Shown: positions 41,301 through 54,159 of the stretch, one piece after another
Numbering within the stretch: position 1 is the stretch's first letter
How the letters are laid out: each line of letters starts with the position of its first letter
From: Torymus aiolomorphi
Lineage: Eukaryota > Arthropoda > Insecta > Hymenoptera > Torymidae
DNA: 64,000 nucleotides
Assembly (NCBI GenBank): GCA_036365515.1
Contig: CM070874.1
Location: forward strand, 91,036,342 to 91,100,341
Direction: 5' to 3'
Made by a program: the position numbers and the translations under genes
The notes under the pieces: model-generated
The model's input: only the letters and a program-made list of their open reading frames with translations
The model's database searches: none
Told to the model about the DNA's origin: nothing

Positions 41301-42759
41301 ACAGCTGTGTGCGTGACTAACGTGCCTTACAAATGCTCTTTGTCGCACTAATACAGACACGGATACACTATGCGCAACTTCTTATGATTATTAGCCTTCT
41401 TTTCCGTTTCCTACATTATCGCTTTTGTTTTCTTCCACTTCGGCTCTTTCCTCGCTTGCTTTCTCGCGAAAGCCAGTCGGAAGTGCAGCCGGAACGTGTT
41501 TACAAGGTAAGCCTTTACGTCTTTCGCTTAACGGTGTAGACTTTCGTCAGTGGTGATGAAATAATAAATACAATATACTTTCAAATGAAATTAATGAAAT
41601 TTTAGCAAAGCACTCGAAGGTACTTTCCCCATTTGTGTAGTAGGATAAACGAAAGTATACAGTTAATCGAATCTACGGTGAATAATTGAGAGTGCTCGAA
41701 AGTTATTAGAATGAGAAAGCAGAAGCGGCAAGCTATTAACATTTCATTGAGATATTGCAATGTCAACGAAAATGAAATCCAATAACGCCTGGTATCTTCG
41801 GCGCGGCCACGCATTATTAATGCACTAAAAAGCTTTTTAATTTGCCGGCGATGCCAAGCGGCATCCATACAATCTTCCTATCGCCTTGAAATTTATAAAT
41901 GCATGAACTTGACACCGAATATATTCCGAAAGAATACTAGACATAGCTATATCAGGCGCGAGTCAGCCGGCCGAACGTTATATATCTGCACATTTGATTC
42001 CGCGCGATCACGTAGTCGCTTCTATTCACATTTCCTTCTCTTCCCTTTTTTTTCTGCTCTCCGCAAGAGCTGTTGCTCTAGATTGCAGTCGATTCGCGAG
42101 GCCGGTAGAGAAAGAGACTGCTCGGGGCCATTTTAGCATGAGGGGGGAAGGGAAAATTATTCTTTATCGCCGCATTGTTCCCGGAGAGTGCTTGATTAAA
42201 ATTGTTCGTTCGCGGGAGATTGGTGCTGCTTAATCACCGACGTGTAGTAAAAGTAAGGGACGAGATAAGGAAGATCTCCGCGCTGTAGGGATGTTTTAAC
42301 CTGAATTGCACTGTTTAAAAATGAAACTTCTTTTTTTTTAATTTTACATCGGACTTTTCGAAATAGCTCTAGCAATTTGAAGAAAGCTTCGAAAATACTC
42401 TGTAATCTTTCTCTACAAAAAGTTGTTATCTTACTTGTGAAAAGGAAATGTGCTTGACTAGAGTTTTTACGCTAAAAAATTGTACTATGCAGCTGAGAAA
42501 ATTTCCTTCTTTCTGTAAGATGCGCTCTTCTTATACCTCTTTATTTCATAAATTTAAAAATCCAGTAGTTGTTAAAAAACAGTATAAGATTCCTATATAA
42601 TCTACAGTTATAAAATTATCATTTTTAGTCTCCAATTTTAACAAAATGTTTATACATACTTTTAGAAGAATATCATTTGACTTTTCAACGATATCATTTA
42701 TGAATATTAATAAATATAAAAATATATTATAATATATATATTATATTTTGATGAAAACT

Positions 42760-43487
42760 GTAACGCATTTATGAAAAATTATTTGTTTTCTATAATGGCC
42801 AAAAATCGATTATTGTATTCAAGCGTTTTTCATCGTTCTTTTAGGTTTAACTTGCTAGAAATTGTTTACGTGAAAATGTTCATCAACTAAAAAGTTTTGT
42901 TTGCTGAGGTCTACCACTTTTGGTGGTAGTTTAATAGTCTAAACCGACTATTTAAGGTGCATTTACGCGTTATTAAAATCGTTTTTATGGGTTTAGATCG
43001 CCAGGAATTGATTATACACGGAAGTGTTGAATGAAAAAAATGTTTTCATTGTTATCTAAAACTTTTATATCTAATATTTTCGTGTAAAGTCAAATACTGG
43101 TGAATAATAAGCGAAAATCGACTATTTCATGTATTTAGGCATTAAAAATCGTATTTATAAGTTTATTTCGTCAGAAACTGATTGTACATAAAAATGTTAA
43201 ACGGAAAATGTTTTGTTTCAATATTATCTATAACTTTTCCATTTAACATTTTTGTATAAAATCAAATCCGACTAGGTTATAACCGAAAACCGACCATTTT
43301 AGGTATATTTATTATGCGTTAAAAATCGTTTTTTTGGATTTAACTGGTCAGAAATTTATCCTACAAAAAAATGTTCAATAGGAAAAAGTTTTGTTTTAAT
43401 ATTATGTATAACTTTTACATTTAATATTTTTGTGTAAAGTCAAGTCCTGTAAAGTAATAGCAAAAAAAGCTTTCTCTTTGAGAAAGT
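42760..43487 (-). repeat. Tandem array of ~170-bp monomers
   Basis: Phrases such as ttaaaaatcgtttttttgga (43319) recur at about 42976 and 43143, spacings of ~167-176 bp, with a diverged fourth unit at about 42800-42960. Each unit has the order cgttaaaaatcg, tcagaaattgat, aaaaatgtt, ttttgttt, ataacttt, tgtaaagtcaaat, cgaaaaccgact. Read on the minus strand, the low-coordinate end matches 6955-7215. The array ends on the right with a hairpin (43469-43487) like that at 3554-3572. Confidence 0.82.
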
Positions 43488-43869
43488 AAAATGACTATTT
43501 TTTGTTTTTAGCGGTTTTTTCGCTATTGTATTGCCAAATATTGTTCGTAGAAAAAAAATGTTCAATGTAAAAAAAAACGTGTTTTAATTAGTTTTAGCAA
43601 ATGCATTTATTGTTTTTCATTTAAAGTTAATTTTGTATACGTTAAGCTTAAAAATCTGTTTTTTCAAATTTTTATTTGCTCTGCCATTTTTTTATTTTCC
43701 GATGGATTCGGCTCGGTAGAGAACTGTCGGTTACTTATAATTAGACGAGTATCTGATCCAAAGCACGTTTGGATCTATCGAAATTTCTCTGAGATAATCG
43801 GGGGTTACTTGATCACATAGATACATCTCAGAAAACGCTTAAAATGAACTCATTTTGGGCGGAAAATAA

Positions 43870-43965
43870 TTTTTATGATGTAAATTTTCAGAATTTGAAG
43901 TGTTACAATTTTCGCCCTGACGAAAATATAAGGCTCTCCCGAGAAGCGGTGGTGCCTAAAAAGGC
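43870..43965 (+). repeat. Segment related to 7190-7290
   Basis: The text atttgaagtgttacaatttt through cgaaaatataaggctctccc matches atttgaaatgtaacagtttt through cgaagatataaggttctcct at about 7220-7275, in the same orientation. With the array at 42760-43487 (which matches in the opposite orientation), this suggests a composite element with rearranged parts. The short ORF crossing it is not supported as a gene. Confidence 0.6.
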
Positions 43966-45271
43966 TAAAAAGGACTTGTACCACCACACAGCAGCTTCAA
44001 AATCACTAAACGACTTTCTCCGCATCTGCCTGTAAACCCCTAAATCATACGCCAACGAGACAACTGTAATTTCACGGAAGATTTCGCGCGCAAAACCATC
44101 GAACCTTATGCTTGTAACCGCGGACAAATAAACTTCGTACCATTAGCCACTGAAATAGATACTTTCAGCCGTATACGCGTGTGCGCTTGCGAGCGCTTTT
44201 CCCTCTTTTCTGCATAACAAAGATGCCTTGCACGTGTGCGCCGAAAAGAGAGGCGCGCTTCGAAATATTTTCGAGAGATCACGTGACGTGGGTAAAAACA
44301 GCAGATCAAAACGCAATATATGTATGTTTTTTTGGTGGGCGGCACAGGGGTCGCAAATTGCCGGCAATACCAGGAAGACGATCGACGAACGAGATGCGAT
44401 CGAGTGTTGCGTTTTTTATCGCTTTGCCGATTATTTCGGCTCATCGATAAGTTTTAAAGGCGGAGAGGCTTTCGGAATTCTAAATGAACTTAAAGCCTTG
44501 TAATTTACAAAAAAAAAAAATTAACATTTACTCGAATTCGATTTTTAGAAAAATTTTATCACCGTAAGAGAATTTATAAATATACATAAAGCAAAATAAA
44601 TTCATAAGAGAAAAAATTAATACAAACGAGAAAAGAAATTGAAAAATAATTGCAAAATAAAGGTTAATCGATTTTGAAAATAGTTTAAAATGAAAGACAA
44701 TACTCAAAGCAAAATGCGCATTTCGCGCAGATAAATAAAAGGCAAAGGCGTGTAAAAGTTGGAAAGGCGGAAGCGCTGCGCAGAGGCTCGCCAAGCCACG
44801 ATCTCGCAGTCGCCACGTTGAGTCGCTATATACTCTCGCACGCGGCGGCGCTTTCCGCTCCGTTTAGCATTTCAGCAAGTGAGCGTACGCGACGTCTCCG
44901 ATTACGCTTTACACCCCGCGCGTACTAACGCTCTCCTGGCTAACGGCCGGGATCAATAACGATCGCCCGAGAGACAGAGAGAGGGAGAGACACACGGTGG
45001 TCCCTCTCGACGCCCTGTCGGAAGCGACATGCGCGCGTCACGAAGAGCGGGGAAAGAGAGAGAGAGACGACGACGACGACGGTATACCACACTGGATGCG
45101 TAATTAATCGTTGGTAAGCTCGCTGGGGCTGGATGCTGCGAGAGGCTCGTCCGAGAGATGAGATTTTTCCGGCTGCTGGATGCTAGATGTATACGTGGGC
45201 AGAGAATTTATTTCCATAAATTCAGAAAAATAAATGACCAGAATAAAGGAAGATCCAACGTTGCTTGTTTT

Positions 45272-45306
45272 ACGTGTGGGTTCTACATTATGCAGAACCC
45301 GCACGT
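45272..45306. repeat. Short strong hairpin
   Basis: The 13-bp arms acgtgtgggttct and agaacccgcacgt (one mismatch, G-U tolerant) are separated by 9 bases. It lies in mixed sequence beside a GC-rich island and its role is unknown. Confidence 0.6.
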
Positions 45307-48300
45307 GTATAGGAAAGAAAAAAAAAGAGACGATGATCAAGTAGCAAATAACAATGTAATTTGTAATTTAATTCATAAAAACGAAAGAGTCGAAATACGA
45401 TTGACTTTCATCTCTATATAGCTCGACACTGACACCATCGCACGCCACTTCAAACCATCGAAACGGTCAATACGACATTCTGTCGATTCCCCATCGAATT
45501 GCGTGCTCGAATGTCAGGTACACGGGTGCGGGATGCAGAGCACGCGCGGCACGAGTGCATATACGAAGTTTCGCGCGCACACGTGCGGGATTTATAACGG
45601 ATGGACGGCCGCAGATGTGTCCGCCGAAAATGTCCTTTTACGGGAATCCGATTGTCTGACGCGTATCGCCTATTTTGCGCGCATGAAATATCGGCTCGAC
45701 CCTTTTCGCGGATTCGCCTTGATCTAGATTATTCGCGCACGTGTACGTCGATTTTCCAAATAATTATTTTCGAAAATATACACTTTTTCAACAAAGTTCC
45801 TTGGATATTTATTTTAATCTTATAATAACCATTCCACATCCAGTTATTTAACGTTAAGCTAAATTTATTTAAGAACTTGAGAAAGACTTAATGAGCAAGG
45901 TTTTAAGGAAAAATTATCGTATAATACATATATGAAAATGTTGCTGTGTGCTAAGCAAAATTTACTTTTCCTTGGCGAAAGTTTTCATAACCTCGGCGTT
46001 AAATTTATTACACGGTCGACTAGAAGAATGAGTAAATATTAAATTTTACTATTCATTTATACGTGTTAAACTCGTAGTTGCACGAAGCATTAAAGATAGT
46101 GAAGGGAAAGATAAATAAGAAAAGGCAGTGATAAGGCCGCTTGAGAAAAAGAAAGGAGAGGAGCCGTATCTTCGCGAAATGAGCATCCAGCCATCGGGAG
46201 ATGAAGAAGAGGAAAAAAAATGTAGAAGATTTAGCCGCAAGAGCCCTCGGCAAAAGCGCGAACTGCCAAGAGCACCACCGGCAAAACATCGCGGCCGCGC
46301 GCGCGGGGAACAATCGCTCTCGCGACTCGCACGCCCGCGAAAGAAAGCGGCAAAGTAAAGCTCGGGGAGAGGGGGCTAACTGAAAGTCGAGGTAGCGTCT
46401 TGGTCGTCAAGGCATTCGGGTCATTGTCACGCTATAGATAGAGCGCGAGCGTCGCGAAACTCGGGGGAGGAGGCCTTATTACGGCCTCGCAATTCGTCCC
46501 TTCTCTCTCTCTCTCTCTCTCTTTGTGTTTCTTCGTCTTCTTCGTCGTCTTTCCGCCCGTCTTCCTCGTTCTTTGCGTTCTCTCACTAGCATATCTTCCA
46601 TCACTGCAGCGCTCTCAACACAAGTTTACGAAACCCATACGCCACTAAAATATCTTACAATATGCAGCTAATGTTTTCAATATGAAATTTTTCTTTTTAT
46701 GAAAAAAGTTTAATAGACCTTTTCCCCTCTCGCTCGCTCTCACGTAACACCCCGAAGGCATAAACTCCTGCGTCGAACTAAGAAAGCTTTACTGCAATTT
46801 TCGAAAATCACATTTTCTTGGAAAATTTTCAAACGACGCGAGCTAAACTATCGGTTTTGCATTCTGCGTTACACGTTGCAAAGGTGTCGCAAGTTGCGAG
46901 ACGATAAATAAGACGCGAAAAGCCATTAAAAAGCTTGCACGTTCGCGCACGCGCGGCCTCAATTCGTCATTTCGGCTTTTATGCTCTTCCTCGAATTTCG
47001 TTTTTTCACGCGTAAAAGAATTAAGCGGCTTTAAATCAAAAGAGCACACGGCATAAATCGCAACGTGCACGAGGGTAAATAAAGACAGCGGCTCCTTTTG
47101 CGATGCAATTATTTTTTTTTTGTCCAAGCAAAGCTGAATAAAATGTACATGCGCGGTGGCAGGATATTTGAATCACAATAAAGTGCATCGGAATTTATGT
47201 GAATTGAATTCTTTAGAAAACCAACAACTACTGGCTAATTGACGTATTTTGTAATTTTTATGTAAGCTTCCGTGGTATTAAACTCATACGTATAATTTAT
47301 ATTTATAAATGTTTTAAACAAAAGTTGATGCAGTAAAAGATAATTTAAAACAGAAAAGTAAATCAATAAAAATAATAACATTATTACACGTTGATTCATA
47401 AATGAAACACAAAAAATCATGTTAAAATGAAATAAACATGCCACTGAAATCAACTTGATTGAAATAAATAGCCAGCATTGTTTCTATTTTGAGAACGTTT
47501 TCGGGGAAAGCTATCCTATAATTATCAAGCGTAGAGTGTCACACAATATTTCCGGAGTCGAAAAATAGTTTCTGTTTTACTAAACGACTGCCACCAAAGT
47601 ACATGTTCATCAGAAAAATGTCAAATGTATTAAAAAGTATTCTTTGTCATTTAGCAAAGTTCCCCATTAAATTTTAAACGATATAAACTCGTTAAAATAA
47701 ACACCACTTAAAATTCTTCGAACTGATCTATATTATTCACTTATATTTTGATACGTATTTTGCAACACTTTCAATGATTACCATTCACTACAAATATATT
47801 AGGTTATTACTCATATTAATTTCAGTTTCTACTCCACTTATTTCAATTAATGACGCCAAGTTGGAAATTAGGCAAGATAAAATTAGTGGTTAATTTATCG
47901 AGGCGAGTTCTTTTCGCTCCATCTAGAAAAAAAAATCATCGCCGAGTAATAAGCCGCAAGAAGCTTATAAAAAGCAAAGCGCGCGAGGTGCGTATTAAAG
48001 ACGGAAAAATCAAATAAAATCTGTCGCCTCTTTCGCGACACGTGCGTCGTTCTCTCGCTAAGCTCCGCGTACCGAGTAAAAGAAGACTCACGACTAAAAA
48101 TACCATTCCTACTCACTTCTTCTCGGATCTCTTGGCGGGGGCGCGCGAGCGCATCGTGTCTTTACGAGGCAGCGCCCCATAAAGCCCTTCCCCTCCGCGA
48201 TGATAAAACAATGCAGAAAGACGACGCGTAGGTCGACAATGAACCAGATACCGCGAGGCCCACGCGCGCTCCGACACCCGATCCTTTATTCGCGATTTGT

Positions 48301-51300
48301 CCGACCGGTTCTACATATATATTTCTTTGCTTTCTCGCCGACTAATCGATGGATCGCCGAGTATGCTTGTACCTTCGGGAGAAAGAGACGGGGGGGTATA
48401 TTGCTTTAATACACTCGGTTTATTAAATTAGCCTGAGTGACGAGAGCCGAGGAGTGTGCGCTCGGCGAGGCTCGCTCGATTCCAGCCTCTATAGTTATGA
48501 CAGAGAGATCCCTCTAATCTTTCGTCGCTCTTCGTTAACGTACTCGGATAAGTGGGGAAAAATGTCGTTTTATCCATTAATACTAAGGTAATTTTTTCAA
48601 TTTTCAATCTTTCACGCTTTTTCGCTGTAATTTTAGTAAAACAATGAGATTCTGGCTCACTGAATATTTTATTTGTAATATCGTACTTGGAATGTTGCAT
48701 TTTGAATATTTATTAAGTAACTTGTCCGAATACGTGTTTCAACTAATATATATAAAGATTTACAAAATGTACCTAGACTGTGAATGATTTGAATAAATAA
48801 GGCTTAGATTTTATAAACTGTAAAAAGCTCGACGATATATTTTACGGGGAGGGGGGATTCTAAAACGAAAGTAACGATATCTCTTGGAGCGCGCGCGCGT
48901 TTTACTTTTACAACCCCGCGCAATTATTTTTGTTTTATATTCAAGACGCTGCAGTTAAATCTTTCGCTCTCTCCATTAAAATCTTCATCGTGGGATGCAT
49001 TTTATTTCCAAGTCACTCCAGAAACCCCTTGCACCGAGATTTTATGGTACTGCGAGTATAGTAACCATAATTTTCGAGAATATTACTCATACTTTTTAAT
49101 ATCAAATCATCGTGTTCCATAAGAGTATAAGAGCTTTTATTTTATTTTTAATTATCGAAACCTTGAAGCCTAATGGTCTATAATCTTGAGAGAGTAAAAC
49201 TCTGTCAAAATTTAAAATTGAAACGACGACTAATAAATATACGCTCTTTTGAAAGAACTCGCAGTCTTTACTGTATTAAGCATTTTTACGATTAAAATTA
49301 ATTAGATACTTATTATGTAAACTTTATACAAATATTAACATTTCAAGGATTTTTTGAACCTTTCAAAACATAAGAACTTTATACGTTTTTCTTTACAAGG
49401 CTTGATTGCTTGATTATATTTATAACAGAATTAAATATTTGAATACAAAGTATTCAGTATTGCTATTTATGATAATTGCCAGAAATACAGATTTGATTGA
49501 GAAAAAGTTTAGATCACTCCCTTCTTCACATTATGACGTCATTTTATCAGAAAACGTATCAACTTCCTCCGCAATTCGAGTGGCTGCAATATATAAAAAA
49601 ATCGCCTACGACCATTCACTTCATTCCCACCGCGTATATACTTTCAGTAACGAAACGACAACTCCAAAACCGCATCGGCTGCAGTATAGTCTCCCCGTGC
49701 GAAAACCCGTTTTTCCAGCTTCCTTTTACTTCTCGCTCTCTAATCTCTCTCTCTCTCTCTCCCGCCCTTCCCCTTCCTACACGTCTCAATCGCCACCGAT
49801 GCAAATCCGCTTCTCTAATCGACGTAAGTAGGCCAGTACACGGGCGCGTAAGGGCGGGATAAAAACACTAATTGATACGCGCACCTCGCAGTCCTTTCGC
49901 GGAAAGCGCCTCGTAAATTATCGCTCGCGCGAGCGTAACTAGCGCAAAAATTCCACTACCTACGGCAATGGTAAAAAGTCTTCGACTCGTGTTGGCTCAT
50001 GCACGCCGATTCGACGTAGCAGTCGATCGTACGTGCGAAAAAAAAATGTCGTAGGAAGAAAAGAATTACAAGAGGTAGTTTTTCTTACAGCGCTATGCGA
50101 GAGAGAACGCACGTAGTTTTTTCCCCAAGGTTCTACAATTATTGGCTGCGGAAACTTTATTATAATTAATTTTAATTACTCGGAGAAAAGTTGGGATATT
50201 GTTTTTCTCAGACAATATGACCTCTCAAGCTGTAAAACTTGGACGTATACGCCGAAGGAAAAGGTGCGCAGATTTATTAATAAAATTTGTTAAAGTTTAA
50301 CTAACTTATGGACAGCTCAAAAGACGCTAATTCGAAAGAATACGCCTCTTTCATGCACCGTGGCAGCCAGCGTAAACGGAGAAAAAGAGAGAAGCCACGA
50401 GAGCCCTTACAAATCTCTCTCGCCGATCTCAATTTGTATTTACTCCAGCTACACGCTCGCTAATTAAAAAGCCACACTTACTACGCAGCATCTTTCTCTC
50501 CCTCTCTCCCAGTTATAATAGCCCCGCACGCGACAAATAAAGCAGCGGCAGAAGCAGCGATGTTTTCATCGATGCACAAAGCAAGACCGCCTCCCTCTCC
50601 CTTATACCTTTTTTGCCTCCTCGCCCACCTGCAAAAAGGAGGAGCGCGGCAAAAAGCCAGGCGCGAGGGGGAAATAAAGAAAACCGAACGCTTACAATGT
50701 GCATTCCGCGCGTTGTCTCGTATAGGTATATATACACATGCGCGCGTGCGCGCGCCGCTCGAACTTTATGTCCCGGCCGCGCGCGGCAAAAACTTGCGCG
50801 GCACGCATAATAGCCTCTCGGTCTTTCTCGAGTTTCTCGCTCTCTCCCTCCCTCCACCTCTGGCCAGGAGCGGCGAAATTGCGAGGAGGATTGTTTTTAG
50901 GAGAAGAGGGTATTTGTCGAAAAGTATATTGCCGAGCGCTGGAAGCAGGAGTGGGAAAAAAACGGCCTGGAAGTCCGGAGCTCTCGGTCCTATGGTGCGA
51001 AGCTGAGAACGGGGCGGGGTCGATGAGCTTCTAACGTGTTTGCACTTTTTTTTCCCCGCGGGATATCTCCGATCTTTTAAATTGCAAACGTGCCTGAACT
51101 TCAAATAAAATTAACATCTTTAAACTTGCAATTAATATGTTAACGTATTTGCCACAGGCTTTCGCGCACACTGTTGTCTCTTGAGTATCGTAAAATGCTA
51201 CGTTAATTCCGATTATAATTAAGCTGCTCACTAGTGACTAATTATCGTTAATTTAATTTTTAAAATCCTAATTAATTTGCAAAGGTTGTTCATTTAGATT

Positions 51301-53796
51301 TTAAACGCGGCAATTTTCCTATCGCTTATATTCATTAATCAAAATTCAATCTCAGATGCTCAGGCTGAGTTTCTTCGTCAATACAAAACGAAGATTACAT
51401 ACTCGCGCATGCAACAAGCTCGACAATTACGAAAAATCAATTACCACCTGAAAATATTATTTATCCAAAGATAAATCCCCTCGCTGTCGGCTTACAGCAT
51501 CGTATTTATCCGTTTCGCAATCTCCCATATCCCTGTCCATTACCCGATAGACGTTGATTGATAGCGAATCTTCTTATTGACTCTCGTACTATCAACGCTT
51601 ACACGGAATGTGCGTGTATTGTGTCACAGTTTTTTGCTTGTTTATTAGGTACAAGAATCTTATTAAGCGCGTGTCGGAGCTTTATGTAGTATGTAATACC
51701 AAGAGCAGTCCGTAAAGTATATCTAGAGTAAGTACAGCGCGTCAGCTGGCAACACCGAATAAGAAGTAGATTATGATATTTTATGAGTTATATACCGCGA
51801 GTTCTTTTACGCTCTTTTGCTGTATGTGTCCATGAAGAATAAGAATATGTGTATGCTAATACTAAAAAACAAACGATAAGGCGCAGTATTTTCTTTTCAT
51901 TTCTGTAAAATGAAGTTATGAGCCATAAATCAATGAAACAGAGTGCAACAATTTACTTGTTAATACAGCTTAACAAGTAATTTAAGTCGAAAATGGAAAA
52001 ATAGCCGCGATATCAGTACAAGGATACTCACTGAATCTACAAATAATCTAAAATAGCGAGTAAAAATCGGTATAGAAAAGCACAGTGAGAAGTGAAATAA
52101 TGGCTTTATTCGTCTGAAAAGTTCCGAAGGGAGGCAGATAAGAAAAACACTGGTCCGACAGCGTGTTTTCCGCGCTTCCCATTCGCGGAAACGGCACGCA
52201 TTCACCCGTCGTCGTCGTCGTCCGCTCGCAGATCCTCTTCTCTCTCTTTCCCCCTGGCGTATACAGCAAAAAAGCCACCTTAAACGTTTACGCGGCGATT
52301 CGATCGCATACCTTTACCCGTCGCGACACAGTCGATGCCGACGACGACGTCGAGGACGACTGTCGCTTAACGGTACACACGTCCCTCCGCATGGGCGCAG
52401 AAGAAGCTGCGCGCGCATAACTTCCGGCGAGCGAACAAAAGATCATTTGTCACGGGCTTTGTCATTGCCGATGGGGTAATCGCTGATCTCGCGAGAGATA
52501 AGCGGCCGCGTGCATGGATGAAACACGAAGTGTGCGCGCGGCTATATGTGCGAGGGAAGAAGAAGCGAAGGCTTTTTGCGCCCGCGCTATAAGAGGGATA
52601 GACGGACTGTCGATGCCTTCAGAGTCCCTATACTCTCTCGGCTTCTTCAACAATTGCGCAACGTGTAGAGGATGATCCAGTTTCAAACGTTTACACAGTT
52701 CACTATACCAAAAGCTTTTTTTATTACTCCGATCTAGCGTTACATTTTTACTCGTGCAGCTTTCTCAAAAGCAATATATATTTATTTTTATAACTATAGT
52801 GAAAAAAGCCAATTACTCGAGTTTTGTTACTCGCGCTGCAGCTTTTATCTCAATAACCAGGAAATGGCGCGGCCATTAAAACTAAAAGCAAAAGCTAGTA
52901 ACTTTTTTCCATACAGCCCCTGCGCCCACGTAAAAATATAAGTCGCACCTTCAAGACACAGTCTAGTCAAAGTTCAAACGGTCATCTCGACCTCTGTACA
53001 TTCTTCCATCATTCATTCCGGGTCTCCGGCGTCCCTTGGAGTAAAATCCCTCTCGCGCCTCTGATTAAAAATTCGATGAGAAAGAAAGACAGAGAGGGAC
53101 CGAGGGACACGCGTGCATGTAAACGCGCGAGGGGGACGCATCGCAAATCACCGCCGGGTCTCGTAAAATCGACTGGACAGGGGTATGTATACGCGTAAAA
53201 ATAAAGAATGCGCGAACGACCGGGAGAAACGGTTTTGTTCTCAAATATTCCTGTCTTTGTTTCAATGAGGCGCACTGAATGCGGGTAGTGTACGTGGTAC
53301 TATCCGAGGAATGTTGCGGGGCTATTTGTAAAACTGTCCTGAGAGTAAATTGTAAAATGTGATAAAAGAATTATTGAAATTCACGCAATAATATACGCAT
53401 TATCATTCTTTTCGCGGTAATATTTTGTTACTTATAAATTTGACATCTGTTCCTACAAGTTTGAATGAAGAAACTGTTATTACGTTCCACAGAGATATAT
53501 TATTACCCCTTGAAATAAAGTCTTAAACGCTTCAGAGCTGTCTAAAATAGATCACTCTCTACGTGCGTGTGTATTTTATGATTACGAGTACTACGCGTGT
53601 ATATTACTCGTAAAGCATATCATCTGGTTTTAATGATTCCACGGAAATAAACGTCAGTTGGCGGCAGTAAAGAGCAGGGCGCAATGACGAACGATTAATT
53701 CATCAACTTTGACATAACGTATTTCAAATACAGGGGAAAAAAAGAATATACTAGAAATAGAAAAGAAGTAAATTGTAAATTATACATTGAAATTAC

Positions 53797-54159
53797 CTGA
53801 AGAAAGAGCATGAAGCAGACCCACTGGTAGTACCTGTACTCCTTCCGCTCGCTGTCCGGATATGACCTGGAGTTGTCGACACCGGGGAAGGGCACCTCGT
53901 AGCCCTCCTTCTTCTTGTAGGCCGCGGTGATGGTGTAGGTGCTGTGGATCCAGCAGTAGGTGTTGAGCACGTCCTCGGGCAGATCCTTGCTGTGTATGCA
54001 GTCGATCGGATTGCCGACGTACTGTCGCGTCGTCACGATCAGGGAGAACGCGATCAGCAGGATGACCGTCAGGCTGTAGTGGAGCCGGAACACCGCGGTG
54101 TCGATGTGGATGTGCGAGATCTTTATGAGGCTCTTTAGGCCGCGGAATATGTCCAACAT
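53797..54159 (-). CDS. shakB: shaking-B innexin, canonical (distal) first exon
   Basis: Encodes residues 1-121, [15 protein letters not shown] to [12 protein letters not shown], then a GTAATT donor in phase 0 that joins exon 2. The start ATG has A at -3 and the N-terminus MLDIFRGLK is that of insect ShakB. Features in order: cytoplasmic N-terminal helix (1-26), TM1 (about 27-46), first extracellular loop with [12 protein letters not shown] (C54) and NTYCW (C69), then YYQWV and the start of TM2. Joined to the three shared exons the product is 373 residues, the expected length. ShakB forms invertebrate gap junctions, including electrical synapses of the escape circuit in flies. ORFs in other frames here are shadows. 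Confidence 0.97.

Larger units (their letters stand above)
41301..53796 (-). other. shakB: Upstream part of shakB first intron (distal isoform), no other gene recognised
   Basis: The distal first exon ends at 53797 with a GTAATT donor, so this whole stretch is intronic for that isoform. It contains the tandem array at 42760-43480, its right-end relative at 43870-43965 and many CpG-rich islands (about 44150-44450, 44760-45130, 46130-46560, 48060-48500, 49680-49960, 50340-51060 and 52140-52640). The islands are rich in GA/CT runs and GCGC and give many low-complexity ORFs on both strands without family motifs. The remaining AT-rich DNA shows nothing I can name. Confidence 0.6.

Noticed and set aside
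49406..49831. 141-codon plus-strand ORF
   Set aside because: Ends in Ser/Leu repeats from CT-rich DNA; no domain seen.
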